DNA from: Umbelopsis ramanniana AG
Lineage: Eukaryota; Mucoromycota; Umbelopsidomycetes; Umbelopsidales; Umbelopsidaceae
Reading direction: 5' to 3'
Assembly (NCBI RefSeq): GCF_025399195.1
Contig: NW_026252108.1
Location: 186,001-250,000, forward strand
DNA: 64,000 nucleotides
A program made the translations under genes and the position numbers. Below the pieces are notes generated by a model. The model had not been told where the DNA came from. It made no database searches and saw only the letters and a list, made by a program, of their open reading frames with translations. Shown here piece after piece: positions 28,675 through 39,416 of the stretch. Numbering within the stretch: position 1 is the first letter of the stretch; every line of letters starts with the position of its first letter.

Positions 28675-29226
28675 TTTGGGATACAAAAGAAGTTCGATTT
28701 GAGGCTGGCATTGAAGGAGGTTTGACAATTTATAGTGACGCCTGGGGGTCTACTATCTTCCGTGACTTCTAATTGGCTAACGGTTCTGATGACCAAATCG
28801 TCATGTCTCCTGTAAGTTTGCACTAAAAATTATTGAATGTAGGTTCTTTTACTAGTCAGTAGGTTCTCAACGCTCTGTTCAACTTGATCTATATGTAGTT
28901 TTTAAGCCTGGACGCTGCAAGTTTGTCTAAAGCCGACCTCCGCGACAAAGCAACGTGATTGGTCAATAATAACATAAACTTCAAACATGGTATGGTCTCA
29001 TATTCTGGCAAAATAGTTTAGGCCATTGATTCCAGTATGAAATTGGCATATTGATTGTGACATTTCATATCGTCATAACTACAAAACGCTTGGGGCAGCA
29101 TAGTTTAGGCTTTATGTTCCTGTACGATCGGTATATTTGATATCAACATTAGCAGCATTGTGGCTTTAAAGCGTACATATATTTATTGTTACATTTTAGC
29201 AGAAATGCGGGGGGGGGGGAGTAAGC
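28675..29226. other. 5' flank of P450 copy 2; ends in a G run
   Basis: This 550-base spacer holds the promoter of P450 copy 2 and the duplicated upstream block described for the tandem unit. An uninterrupted run of 11 G lies at 29209-29219, just past the GNAT gene stop. No gene is seen. Confidence 0.5.
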
Positions 29227-30772
29227 CTACATTAAATGAGCAAGAACACTCTCTCTCTTTGGGAAAACCACTTCCAAGACTTCTTGAACGTCAAGCTCCA
29301 TATAAACATCAGGCAAAAATGACATGAGTTCTTTGATGCTTCGCTTTCCAAAGAGGACTTGCAAAAAGCTATGTGGCGGGAAAAATGCCACAGAAGCGTC
29401 TTTAGACTGATCCTTCTTGATGTACTGAGCAATATCAACGATAACACCCTTTTCAAACTTAAGCTCAACTCCAGGATATCTTGGCGTATAGTTACTGATC
29501 TTGACAACGCCGGTGTAATTATTGTGAGTGAGCGATTGCTCGAGACGACGGTTCAGAGCAGGGAGGATGTGTTGAAGGAATTTGGCCAGATCAGGGACTC
29601 GTACATAATAAGAAAGCGATTCAAATCGAAGTCGGGCAAAATTGCGCATGGTGGGTGGAATAGCCTCTACAACAGGGTGCCATTGAGACATGTACCATGC
29701 CAAGGATTTAATGCCAGAAACGCTTTCTTGCTTAAAAGCGCTTTTGGCGAACTCAATCAGTTGTCGCATAGTGGAGAAGAGTGCAGTCTTTGTGTCGATG
29801 CCACGGATGAGGCCCATACTATAAACACCAAGGGATCCTTTCTCAGTCATCTCAGCGTCGAGATTAGGGAGGACCACGTATCCAACAATATTATCGTCAC
29901 AATCTTCAAGTATCAAAACTTCTCGCAGGACAACGTGCTTAGGATTGTCAACCTTTTGGTAATGGTCATTGATTTGGGTGGCAAGCCACTCCTTTGACAA
30001 AGGTATGTAGACGGCACCATCCTTCACTTGAGCCATGTCGATTTCCTGGATTGTGTCGATATCGTCCAAGACGGCTCGGCGGTACTTGATAAATTCCTGT
30101 TCACCTTCCTTTAATTCTGGAATGGCGTTTAGCCAAACTTTTGATCTCTCGCCGAACTCTAGAGCATATTCGTATCCAAACTGTCTATAATACTTTAAGA
30201 GAACAAATACCAGTTGAGTCGGTATTACTTCAATGCTAGCTTATCGTATTTGCATGCACTTACCCAATTAATACCATTGATGACTTGAACTAAATGATTT
30301 TCATCATTGGCTCTGGCATGAAGCGCGTCCATGATATGTTGTTGTAAACGTTGTCCTCTATATTCAGGGTCAGGTACGACACCAACAAACTCTGGTCTGG
30401 CTATGAATGCAAACATGGTGTAAGGGAGTTGCCATCATAGCCGCCGTGGGAATTACAGAATCATGAAAGATCAATCGGTTTGTCCTTACCAGCTGTATAA
30501 GGAATTCCTTCAAAGATATGGGTCTCCTGCCAATAACATGTGAAGCCAACCACGGGCTGCCCTTCCTTCTTGGTATCGACAATCACAACGGCGTCGCTGC
30601 TCTTCATGAAGCCACCCATGCCGTTAGCATAGCGAAGGAACCATCCTCCTATGGCTTCAAAGCGTTTGTCAGGTGGTGAGAACACGTCGACCATACCCTT
30701 TGCAATCTTTTCGACATCTTGCGGTTTGACCCATCTCAGAAGGAGTCCATTACCGAGATCTTTTTCGTACAT
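29227..30772 (-). CDS. GNAT-fold N-acetyltransferase-like protein
   Basis: Three exons: the first ends at IPYTA (about 30490), the second covers ARPEFVGVV to INGINW, and the third carries the rest. The acetyl-CoA-binding motif A is recognisable as GVVPDPEYRGQRLQQHIM, and YYRQFGYEYALEFGERS after it fits the last strands of a GNAT domain. The second half looks like a second, degenerate GNAT domain. The C-terminal 100 residues (YPGVELKFEKGVIVDIAQYI, then HSFLQVLFGKRSIKELMSF) resemble the SCP2-like tail of Eis-type acetyltransferases. The overall layout, GNAT, GNAT-like and sterol-carrier-like tail, matches Eis-family architecture. The acceptor substrate is unknown. The start MYEKDLGNGLLLRWVK begins directly in the fold. 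A degenerate GCCAAGT repeat lies about 300 bases upstream. Confidence 0.75.
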
Positions 30773-31072
30773 AGTATAGTGAAATAGCTATAAAGAGGTA
30801 TGCTGTACCGACATAATAGGGTTTATATAATTTTTATTATACGGAGCTTTGAACTTGGGTTTGGAATGACTGCGGCCAAATACGGCTCAAACCTTGGAAA
30901 CAGGCGGGGAGATATCGCAGTGTTTAATCCCAAAACAATATTGCTTGGTAAATTAAAGGTAGCCTTGCTGCTGAAACATGGTCGACTAGATCTTCACGCT
31001 CGCTAGGGACTCAATTATGTTGATCAATGCCTCTATATATTTTATTTAGTGTAGATGATCCCTTATGTTAAT

Positions 31073-31143
31073 GCCAAGTTAACTGCCAAGTCCTGTTAAC
31101 TGCCAAGTCGATGCTATAGCCAAGTCCTATGTTACAGCCAAGA
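31073..31143. repeat. five short imperfect repeats with core GCCAAG
   Basis: The core GCCAAGT (last copy GCCAAGA) starts at 31073, 31085, 31102, 31119 and 31137. The last four are spaced 17-18 bases, with partly conserved flanks such as AACTGCCAAGTC and ATAGCCAAGTCC. It lies between the 3' end of the metal-transport gene and the start of the GNAT gene, which are both on the minus strand. It could be a cluster of transcription-factor sites for the GNAT gene or a decaying minisatellite. Confidence 0.6.
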
Positions 31144-31196
31144 CGATACCGCGGGAAAAATCAAGAAAACCCGGGTATATGTCTGCAGTCAGCTAT

Positions 31197-31754
31197 TTAC
31201 CACGAATCCAAAATTACAGCAGAGTACTTGTCGTGCAAATTATGTACAAGTTCAACGATATGCTTAGCGTGATTGTCTGTGCTGGACGTGATGGCGACGG
31301 TGACAATGGCACTGGCGTTCTGGAAAAAGATCTTGGCCTCTTCAACGAGGGGCGAGGACTCCAAAGTTTGCTTCACTCGGTTCGCACACGCCATGCATGA
31401 CATACCTTCAATCCCCATTAAATAATGAGTGATAGCCGCCGTATCGCTTTTAGAATATCCAGTTCGATTATAGTAGTCGACGGCATCCGGAGATACCATA
31501 AGCAGCAGGCACAGAAGGACGATACCCAGAGTTTTGGAGTTAAGTCCTCGCGAAAATAGTGTATAGGACAAGCTCACGGCTGTAAGCGCAACCAAGTATG
31601 GTCGGTATGACGTCAGTATTGAGAATCCTGCACATGAAAAGGAAAAAAGATTGAGGACAAGCTGAATGACACAGCAAGAACTTGAAAGCAATGCGCTGAG
31701 CAATGGCAATGACTGCTGTCCGAAGAATGTAGCAGGGCGTGGGTTGGTGGTCAT
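31197..31754 (-). CDS. MerT-like membrane segment fused to a MerP/HMA metal-binding domain
   Basis: A single-exon protein of 185 residues. The N-terminal half has three likely membrane helices. The first contains the vicinal cysteine pair at residues 27-28 (SSSCCVIQLVLN), followed by FSCAGFSILTSYRPYLVALT and a third helix GIVLLCLLLMV. This order, a Cys pair in helix 1, a small-residue loop and YRP before helix 2, is the pattern of the bacterial mercuric transporter MerT. The C-terminal half (from about residue 108) is a heavy-metal-associated domain with MxCxxC as GMSCMACANRV (Cys120, Cys123), like periplasmic MerP. A likely role is transport or handling of mercury or another soft metal across an internal or plasma membrane; direction is unknown. 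The start MTTNPRP is chosen over an upstream ATG at 31883. It is head-to-head with NAS2. Confidence 0.72.
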   Translation of the reverse strand: MTTNPRPATFFGQQSLPLLSALLSSSCCVIQLVLNLFSFSCAGFSILTSYRPYLVALTAVSLSYTLFSRGLNSKTLGIVLLCLLLMVSPDAVDYYNRTGYSKSDTAAITHYLMGIEGMSCMACANRVKQTLESSPLVEEAKIFFQNASAIVTVAITSSTDNHAKHIVELVHNLHDKYSAVILDSW

Positions 31755-31911
31755 GGTAAGTGAACGAACCAGCGTCAGTTTTTGGCAAGCGAAATGGGGG
31801 TTGTGGAATAATATAAAATAAACGTTACGTAAACGACTCCGCTCTCTATAACTTTTGCACACACGCACACGTAAACCACCCAATCATTTTAAGTTTGACC
31901 GAGATTGACGC
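31755..31911. promoter_or_regulatory. short bidirectional promoter region
   Basis: Only about 157 bases separate the divergent start codons of the metal-transport fusion and NAS2, so both core promoters must be here. I see no clear TATA box; CA-rich sequence lies near 31860-31880. Confidence 0.45.
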
Positions 31912-32904
31912 ATGGGACTTCAAATAGCAGACATGGCAGAATCGTCGTCAGCAATGGAAAACGCAAAGGCTTTGATCGCCAAAAAGGACAGCATCGAAGC
32001 TGAGATTCGAGAATTACAGGCGAATCTTCAAACAGTAAGTTGGTCATGACTAAGACAAGTGGGGTTGCCTCTGATTAACAGAATGAATAGCAAGGAGTCG
32101 GTATGGATCAGCCCCTGGTGGACCGTCAAGGGTTTCCTCGTAATGATATCGATGTTGTGGCGGTCAGAACGGCGCGACGTAGCATCATTGGTAAGTGTGT
32201 CCAATCAAGGACACGTACTCACCCATAGTCTATTTTAATTCTATGCTGAACTCTAACCGCTCCAATAGAACTGACAAACGACCACAAGCAATTGATGAAA
32301 GAAATTGAACAAGCCATTCTTGGATTGCATCAAGACAATAAATCTACACCACGAACGTTCAATGCCACCACCGCAGCCCAACCTATCACTTCGCAAGAGC
32401 AGCCGTCAGAACCATTTGCGAGAGTGAATGCCGTTGCACCGGATTCTCCTGCGAAAGAAGCAGTGAGTAACATCGTCATGTGCATTTGACATCAGTACAT
32501 GGATAGGTTGATGTATGTTTTTTGTATAGGGGTTGATCAAGGACGATCTTATTATCCGGTTCGGATCAGTTCATGCTGGAAATCACCGCATGTTGCAAGC
32601 TTTAAATGACGTTGTTTCTCAAGGGGTAAATATACACGCCACAAAGTCATTGCGGGAAACTTTGATCGAAACCCTAAAAAAAAAAAAGATTCTAACATTA
32701 TCTATTAGGTTCGAGTTGAGGTCGTTGTCAAGCGGAATGATGAGACAATGACATTATCGCTATTGCCTAAACGTGTTGGCTCCCGGTATACGTTAGGGTT
32801 AGTACAGTTACAATCAACCGCTATGGCCGAACACAACACTGATTTTCAAACTGTTTGTGTATTCTTCTTTTTTAATGTGCAGGTGTCATCTTCTACCGCT
32901 TTGA
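31912..32904 (+). CDS. NAS2: 26S proteasome assembly chaperone NAS2/PSMD9
   Basis: NAS2 (p27, PSMD9) holds the Rpt5 tail during assembly of the proteasome base. Six exons (31912-32034, 32091-32190, 32269-32462, 32530-32625, 32709-32797, 32883-32904) sum to 207 residues with no frame break, close to the usual 210-220. The coiled-coil N-terminus is followed by the family signature GFPRNDIDVVAVRTARRSII and LTNDHKQLMKEIE. The PDZ-like domain contains PFARVNAVAPDSPAKEAG, IIRFGSVHAGNH and LGCHLLPL at the end. The last intron must use the donor after TTAGG to yield GCHLLPL, which matches homologues; a one-base shift gives an unrelated tail. The start may instead be the ATG at 31933 (MAESSS). Confidence 0.92.
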
Positions 32905-33315
32905 TGAAACACGGATCAGACTTTGTAGATACTTTAGGAAAATCACAGCGGCAACAGGGTTATTGAAATTACGAACTTTTTGATTTTAATAAAAACATTT
33001 TTTTTTTCGGAAATGGAGAATTGGAATGTAAATATACAAGCGATGAGAATAGGGCAATGACTAGAAAAAGATAACTTTTGAGAATAGTGCGAAGTATGAA
33101 TTTTCATGAGGTTGATACTTTTGGACGAGGTAGGTTGTGAAGGTGGGGAGGGAGATTGTTTTAAAAATGACAAGAAGGATAGTGTATAATCCTGGATGCA
33201 AAAGAACACTCTAGTTGTTCGAATGTGTACAGATGGAATAGAGATTTACAAATGAAATAAAGCAAAAGAAGGGAAAAATAAAGATGCCATGAAGACCTGC
33301 TTGAATTTTGATATC

Positions 33316-34507
33316 TTAGATCAAGGCGGCAACGTTGTTGTTGGACATGACAGGAGAGCTAGCGGGGGTAGACTGCTGAGCCATCATAGCCAAGGTATTA
33401 TTGAGAGCCGCCATGTGGGAATGTTCGATATGATATTTGAGACCGTTAAGATTTTTGTAGCGCTTGCCGCATTCACCAATAGTGCATTGGTAAGGCTTGG
33501 AACTGAAACGGTCGCCATCCTCCGATGAAACCAAGTTGCAGTGACCATGTTGATTGTGATACTTCAAGCCATTAGGGTTCTTATATGCCTTGTCGCATCC
33601 AGCCACTGGGCACTTGTAAGGCTTATCGGCATTTTGGTTAGGGCCAGAAGCGGCGGCGGTGATGGCAAACAAAGCACCAGCTTGAGCCAAGAAGTCTTCA
33701 TCACTAAGGGATGGAGTCAATGGCAGATCAGAAAAGGAGGCAGGGGAAGCGGCGCCATTGGAAGAGGCGGCAGCAGCTACGGCGGCAACGGTGGAGGGAG
33801 GGAGAGAAGCCAGCTTCTTGGCTGATTGAGCCAAAAGCATGTCCATGGCAGGAGATGTCTTTTGCTTCTTAGCAGCAGGTTCAGGTGAGGCTCTGGGAGT
33901 GACGATGGCAGATGGAGAAGCAGTAGCAGGGGAGCCAGAGATGGAGCGAAGGACTGAAGTGTCAAAAGCTGCGGTTTCATTATCCTCAATCTCTTCCTCT
34001 TCTTCAGGGTAAAGATCAAAGTCGCTCATAGTGGCTGCAGCCTTTCGCTTCAAAGCATTAATTTGGTAAGTCTGAGAAGATAATTGACGGCTAAGAACTT
34101 GAGGGCTATTGGGAACAGACAAGGAGTTCTCATTCAAAGAAGAGCAAGACCAAGTATCTTCGTCTTCATCAAAAGAAGCATTCTCATCTTCTTCAAAACG
34201 AACGTGGCTCTCTTCATAATGCTGCAAAAGATCGTGCAAGTCTTGCAAGACGAGGCCGCAACAGGAGAAGTTCTTGCAGAACGAAGCTTCAAGTTCTCTG
34301 CTTTCAAAAGGAAGTTCAGCCAGTGAACCTCGGCGTAATTCTGTTTGGAAATTGTAGACACTACGAGAGAGAGAAAGAATGAATACCACTGCAGACTTTT
34401 GAAAGTGAGTGGGCTAGGGCTACTTACTCAAAATCGATCTCTTGCTTTGGGATATTGAGCATGCTCAATCGACGCAAGGTAGAGTATTCAATGGTGGTGG
34501 ATGGCAT
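33316..34507 (-). CDS. SFP1: SFP1-like C2H2 zinc-finger transcription factor
   Basis: The protein has a short first exon (MPSTTIEYSTLRRLSMLN) joined over an intron near 34370-34432 to VYNFQTELRRGSL. A degenerate finger with FSCCGLVLQDLHDLLQHYEE is near the N-terminus. The C-terminus has two canonical C2H2 fingers, YKCPVAGCDKAYKNPNGLKY and YQCTIGECGKRYKNLNGLKY, each ending in HxxxxH or HxxxH. The paired fingers with NGLKYH are characteristic of SFP1, which drives ribosomal-protein and ribosome-biogenesis genes under TOR control, and of JAZF1. The middle is acidic and Ser/Ala-rich with a KR-rich signal (ALKRKAAA and PAAKKQK). The long upstream spacer suggests an extended promoter. Orthology to SFP1 as opposed to another factor with the same fingers is likely but not proven. 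Confidence 0.82.
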
Positions 34508-36161
34508 GATGTAAGTTTATGATGATGATATGAGTAGGGATAATAATGATATAAAAAATGAAGAAGTATAATGTGAGTTGCGGTTGTAAAGTGTCAAAAG
34601 GAAATCGAGAGTCCATTTATTTAAGGTGGAAATAGTGTGGTGGTACAGACCAGTCAGTGAATTGTCCGCTCTTGTGTATATATTTTACAATACGGATCGT
34701 GAAACTGGTTCGGTACGAATGGGCCATAATCAAGCGCCGCGTAAAATCGGGAAACCATGGTTGGTTTCAGACAGGCAAACCGCCAACCTGGACAGCTTCT
34801 TACGGGGAATGGCCCTTTGACTACCCTATCGTGTGGCAAGTGCGGTTGAGAGGGGTCTATTTGTTTACATCGATGTTGTTGATCTTACTGGATAGCAGCG
34901 ACCGGATCGTTTCTGAAATGGAAGTGGAAGTCATCGGGGAGAACGGGTTAGTGTTAACCAGTAGGGCGGCGGTTGAAATGTTTCAAAATCAATCAAACAC
35001 AAGCAAATCCACAGTGATACCCATACATAGAATACCCGTCCACAAGCAGCGGCGACGCATGGTGGGGGTCGTGTGCCACCCACGCTATACGATGTGAGCT
35101 TACGTTCGACTATGTTTATTGTGTTGCGCTTTTCATACAAACCAAACGTCGGATAGCTACTCCGTCGTGATGGAACGCGAGTCTGCTCTGAAACGGAACG
35201 ATGGTCCGCTTCGGCTGTTAGCTAGCCTCTTAGAATTCGAGACTTGTTTCAAAATTAGCACTATGCTCATTGGACCCTTCTAAATCCTAACGTTGCTAAG
35301 AAACAAATCACCTTGTAGCCTGCTACCAAGTAGGTAGACACATTAGCTAAGCAGCTTCTTCTATAGAAAAGGGGTTTTCTGCCTTTTTCCACCTTTATTT
35401 CTCTGTATAGGTTGATTTTTTAATTATTTTAATACTCCCCGTCGGGTACCAACCTGTACTTCAAAATCCCCAATCAAAGTCAGATTGAAGCCAACTTTAT
35501 TCCCTCCAGACGGGCACACAATAAAATCTAATATGCATTAAAGTGCCTGGGTTGGGTCGTCTTACATATGCGCATGTCATAAGCTGCGTGTAACACACTG
35601 TTTGGATTAGATTATTTTTATTGGACTCTGTAATCCTGGTGGCTTTCTATCACGATTTGAATACGGATACTTTGGAAATCTTGGATTGTCAAGCAAACGC
35701 CTGATAATTTAGACGTCGGACTCGTTGCGACTGGTTGTATAATTCGACGGATGTCAGCAACAATATCCCGACGGTCCCCATTCACTCCGCCGTGACGGAC
35801 TTGATAGTTCATCCCCACTAACGGGCATTGAATTGCAAACCGAAAGAGTTTCATGAAACAGTCGGACGAAAGAAACAGCCGCCCTGCATCCGATCTGCCA
35901 AAAGCTAAGCTATGGCTCGTCTCTCTGCACAACAAACATAGAGACATACGCGTGAATGCAGACACGCAGCAATGACTTCAAAAACGAAAAAAAGAAGAAA
36001 AAAGGGCAGACGCCACCATCAAACGAGGCATTGTTAGAACTGGGTTTTTCTTTTTAGGGTTGATTTGTGTTATGGTACAAAATGCGAAAACTGTTGTATT
36101 ATGGTAGTTAAACCGATAAGATGAGGATGAGATATGATTTTGGTTTAAAACACTATGTTTA
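34508..36161. other. 1.65 kb spacer; SFP1-like promoter and one weak open frame
   Basis: The region between the SFP1-like gene and the MAK21 stop contains no gene I can name. Open frames on the plus strand at 34657-35097 lack domain features. T-rich stretches occur near 35360-35420. The only candidate coding stretch is listed separately. Confidence 0.45.
35618..35965 (-). CDS. hypothetical short open frame, doubtful
   Basis: A 115-codon open frame with ordinary amino-acid composition, including FMKLFRFAIQCPLVGMNYQV and DRRDIVADIRRIIQP. I do not recognise it. Its composition looks more protein-like than neighbouring chance frames, but it lacks a signal peptide, membrane helix or catalytic motif, and no splice partners are obvious. 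It could be a fragment of a mobile-element protein or chance. Confidence 0.22.
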   Translation of the reverse strand: MSAFTRMSLCLLCRETSHSLAFGRSDAGRLFLSSDCFMKLFRFAIQCPLVGMNYQVRHGGVNGDRRDIVADIRRIIQPVATSPTSKLSGVCLTIQDFQSIRIQIVIESHQDYRVQ

Positions 36162-39100
36162 CTAGTCGTCCAGCATAGCTGCATAGTCCTCGAAGGATGC
36201 GAAAGTAGGCAGTCGAGGTTTCTTGGTTCGCTTCTTTTTAGCGCCTTCCTCCTCAACTTCGTCATCGACATCATCTGCCGCTTTTCGTTTTTGGCTATCT
36301 TCCGCTTCATCTTCCCAGTCATCCATATCATCGAAATCTTGATCCCCAAGATCCACTTGGCTACCTTCTTCATCATCATCAATCTCATCGTCTTCACTAT
36401 CCATTAATAAAGCTTGCATTTCTTCGTCATCTTCGCTATCGTCTTCATCAATATCTTCATCTTCATCATCGCCAGGTCCTTCACCAGGCATAGAGTTGAC
36501 CATGGCTCTCCATACTTCATCTTCTTCGTGATCACTCTCTTCTTCAGTGGCTGCCTTCTTATTTTTCTTATTGGCCTTGGTGGAAACACCTGCCATTTTT
36601 TGATTGAAGTACTTGTGGAAGAAAAGTTCATCGACAGGGACATCTTCGACCTTTCTTCTCCAGAATTCTTCAGAATTGACAGTGACCTGGTTAAGTCCAC
36701 CGGCACCACGTTGCAATGATACAGCGACATCGGGTCCCGTTTGGTCGGCTATAGGTTGCATAATGGAGCTGCCCTTGGTTCCTGCCTTCTTCTTTGCATT
36801 GCGGTACACAAATCTATCTAAGAAATGCATCAATGTATGGAGGCGGAGATCGGGAGCACTTTGGATGGATTCCCCCTTCAACATGGTTTCAGCAAATTTA
36901 CAAACAGATGGGTGATAGTGGCGTGTGAAACGTATCTAGTAATGGAAATGACATTAAATCCAGATGGCTCTCCGAAAGATTTCATTTTAAAAGTGTCAGT
37001 AAACCTACCAGTTCCCACAAACAGGTTTTGTCAGCATTGGCAAAACGAGGGTCTCGTTTACGTCCATCATATTTAGTACCATGGCTGGAAGCACTTGCTG
37101 CTGCGGCTTTGGGTTTCTTGTTGGCATCTTCATCATCGCTGTCGGGCGCATCTTCAAAATGTTCCTCGTCGTCATCTTCTTCAGGTTGAGTGATTAGGCC
37201 CCGCAAACCTGGTTTCGCTGTGGCGAGCTGTGAAACAAAAATATGAGACCATTTTGTTCATTAAGTAACGAGAAACATTGGGTTTCACTGGTAAACTAAT
37301 GTCCGGACCGGACAGACAAAAAAACTCACCTTGTCTATAAGGTAAAATATACCGCAGATAAAGGTGGGCTGATGATAAGCCGCAACTTGAACAATACGCT
37401 TGACAAAAGCTTTGACGCGCTTTAAGTCATCGTCAGCTCGGAGTGCTTTGTACAATAAGTTCATGTACATGGCTTGCTTGGAACTAGTCACCAAGCGAGG
37501 ATCCAGAAGCGATTCGTATAAGGTACGATAGAAACGGTCGTTGACAAATTCCTTGGCCGTGCACACTTGGAAAATGAGCATGAGAGCTTGAATGGAAGTG
37601 TTGAAAGTACTTGTGTGGGTAATGCGGAACAGGATGTCCATGTTGCTTTCAAATACTTTGTCGTCTAGTTTGGAGTAGGGGAAGGCTCGGTTGATACCAG
37701 TGAGACAAGCGCCTACCAGTTTGGAGTTGTCATCTTCAACTGGTTCCTCTTCCTTTTTGCCCTTTCCTCCTTTACCCTTTTTGCCGCCGCCCTTTTTGTC
37801 GTCCTTTTTGCTGTCTTTTTTGCCGTTCTGCTTTGGCTCTTCTTCGTCCAAACCAGATTTCTCTTCCTTGTCTAGCTTTTCGCTGACCTTGAGTAGGCGG
37901 CGGAAAAATACAAAGTAAATATCAACGAGCTTATTAGCAACTTCTTCGTCCTTGGAAGTCAAAATGGTTTGATTGACAGTGACGACAGCGTAATATTGAG
38001 CTCTTTCAGAAATGTTGGGTCGCAACAATAGCTGCTCAATTTCTCGGATAACAAAGATCTTCATAGCTGGGTGTTCTTGGAAGAGTTGAATGATCAAATG
38101 CGATACCTTAGCGGCTACTTTGTTTTCTGAGTCTCCCAACTTATTGACCAACAACTTGAGCAAATTCTGTTCCTGCTCTGGTTTTCCAGCCAGAAGATCA
38201 TGCATGCAGGTAACCATGTTGTGACGGACATGCAAAAGGGTATCGTGGGACAACGCCTGCAGTTGCGAAATAGTGATTAGACACACTCTTGATTCTATCC
38301 CATTTTAGCACCAAGAAAACTTACCTCGACAGTTTGTAAGAACTCAAAGTAGTACTTCTTCAAAAAGTCTTCATATGCCCATACAATCAAATGTTCATCT
38401 TTGATACCCTTGTCCCACAAAGGTCGATCTCGGAAGTAGATCAATTTGCGATCAGGAAGAACACTACCAATGAACAAATCCTTCAAACTTGTGATGGCCT
38501 GAACAGCTTCTTTTCTGCTCTTCTTTTTGCTCATGCCCATAAGTGTATCCATAGTGCGGAGACCGTGGATAGGTGATTCTTGGACGAGAAGCGTCAAAGC
38601 AGATACTTTATCGTTAAGAGTACCAGACTTTAGAATATCGGACAAGAAGGATCGATCTGAGCTGGATAATGAAGGGTGTGATTCTGCAGCTGAATTTTCT
38701 TTGTCCAGTAACTCTCTAGCATGCTGGTACTTGGCCGAAACCTGGGTATCGGACATTGGAACGGAAGGAAGTGGTGTACCCTTCAATGGTGGTAGTTGGA
38801 TTGCGTGCCAATGTGGTACTGGTTCAATGAGCTACGCGAGAGAACAGGTTAGTGACCATTGCATGTCTAATTTAAATCAATTGTGATGAATGTAATTACC
38901 AGCTTGCCGGCTTTTGGCTTATGTTCTGACACATCTTCTTCGTCGCCTTCTTCGTCATCGACTTGATCTGCATCGTCGAATTCCTCATCCTCCTCGTCTT
39001 CTTCCTCCTCTTCCTCTTCTTCGACAGTAACATACTCAGAGTCTTCATTAAATTTGCCGAAATCCATGCCTTTCATAAAGTTTTGGAGTTCTTTGACAAA

Positions 39101-39416
39101 TCCAGCCTGTTTTTGAAATATGCTTAAAATGAGAATGCGAGGCACATTGAGCCTTTTATGCCGAAGAAATCTTTACCTGAGGAGCTTCTGAATCCTCTAC
39201 TAATTCTTCAGAGTCGTTGTCATCAATACTTTCGATAAGTTTGAGATCGTCTTTGGAACCGCCCAAGGTGATGATCTCTTTCAACAGATCGTTTTCGTTA
39301 CTTTTTCCATTTTGGACTGCTGGCTCGGTTTTCTGGTTATCTTCTTCTCTAGGTTTTTTGTTGAACTTGTGCTGCTTATTCGGCTGCTTTACTCCTTTTG
39401 ACTTGGTCATGGCCAT
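36162..39416 (-). CDS. MAK21: ribosome biogenesis factor MAK21/NOC1 (CBF family)
   Basis: MAK21 (NOC1, CEBPZ in animals) works in early nucleolar 60S subunit assembly with NOC2. The N-terminus MAMTKSKGVKQPNKQHK is basic, followed by an acidic Glu run near 38960-39050. The HEAT-like core contains LSHDTLLHVRHNMVTCMHDL, SERAQYYAVVTVNQTILTSK and YMNLLYKALRADDD. The CBF/MAK21 domain includes YDGRKRDPRFANADKTCLWE and YHPSVCKFAETMLKGE. The C-terminus has a long Asp/Glu stretch (36330-36560) and ends FEDYAAMLDD. A Lys/Gly-rich insert with KKGGGKKGKGGKGKK lies at about 37750-37800. Several short introns interrupt it. It is head-to-head with the Gemin7-like gene. Confidence 0.93.

Larger units (their letters stand above)
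23936..29055. repeat. tandem segmental duplication, about 2.57 kb unit
   Basis: The two P450 genes and their upstream regions form a direct duplication. Besides the coding parts, an upstream block is shared: at about 26405 and again at about 28987 the sequence reads GGTATGGT, CATATTC, GGCAAAATAGTT with the same spacing. A shorter, weaker echo (ATAGTTTAGGC and following bases) occurs near 29099. The unit therefore spans one P450 plus at least 330 bases of 5' flank. Confidence 0.8.

Noticed and set aside
29359-29997. 212-codon plus-strand open frame
   Set aside because: It lies antisense to the third exon of the GNAT gene, whose protein is clearly conserved.
34657-35097. 146-codon plus-strand open frame upstream of the SFP1-like gene
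   Set aside because: No domain, no splice partners, overlaps likely promoter sequence and contains shadow frames on both strands.
35420-35460. Possible LTR primer-binding site near TGGTACCCGACGGGG (minus strand)
   Set aside because: No flanking direct repeats or gag/pol remnants in the needed orientation were found.
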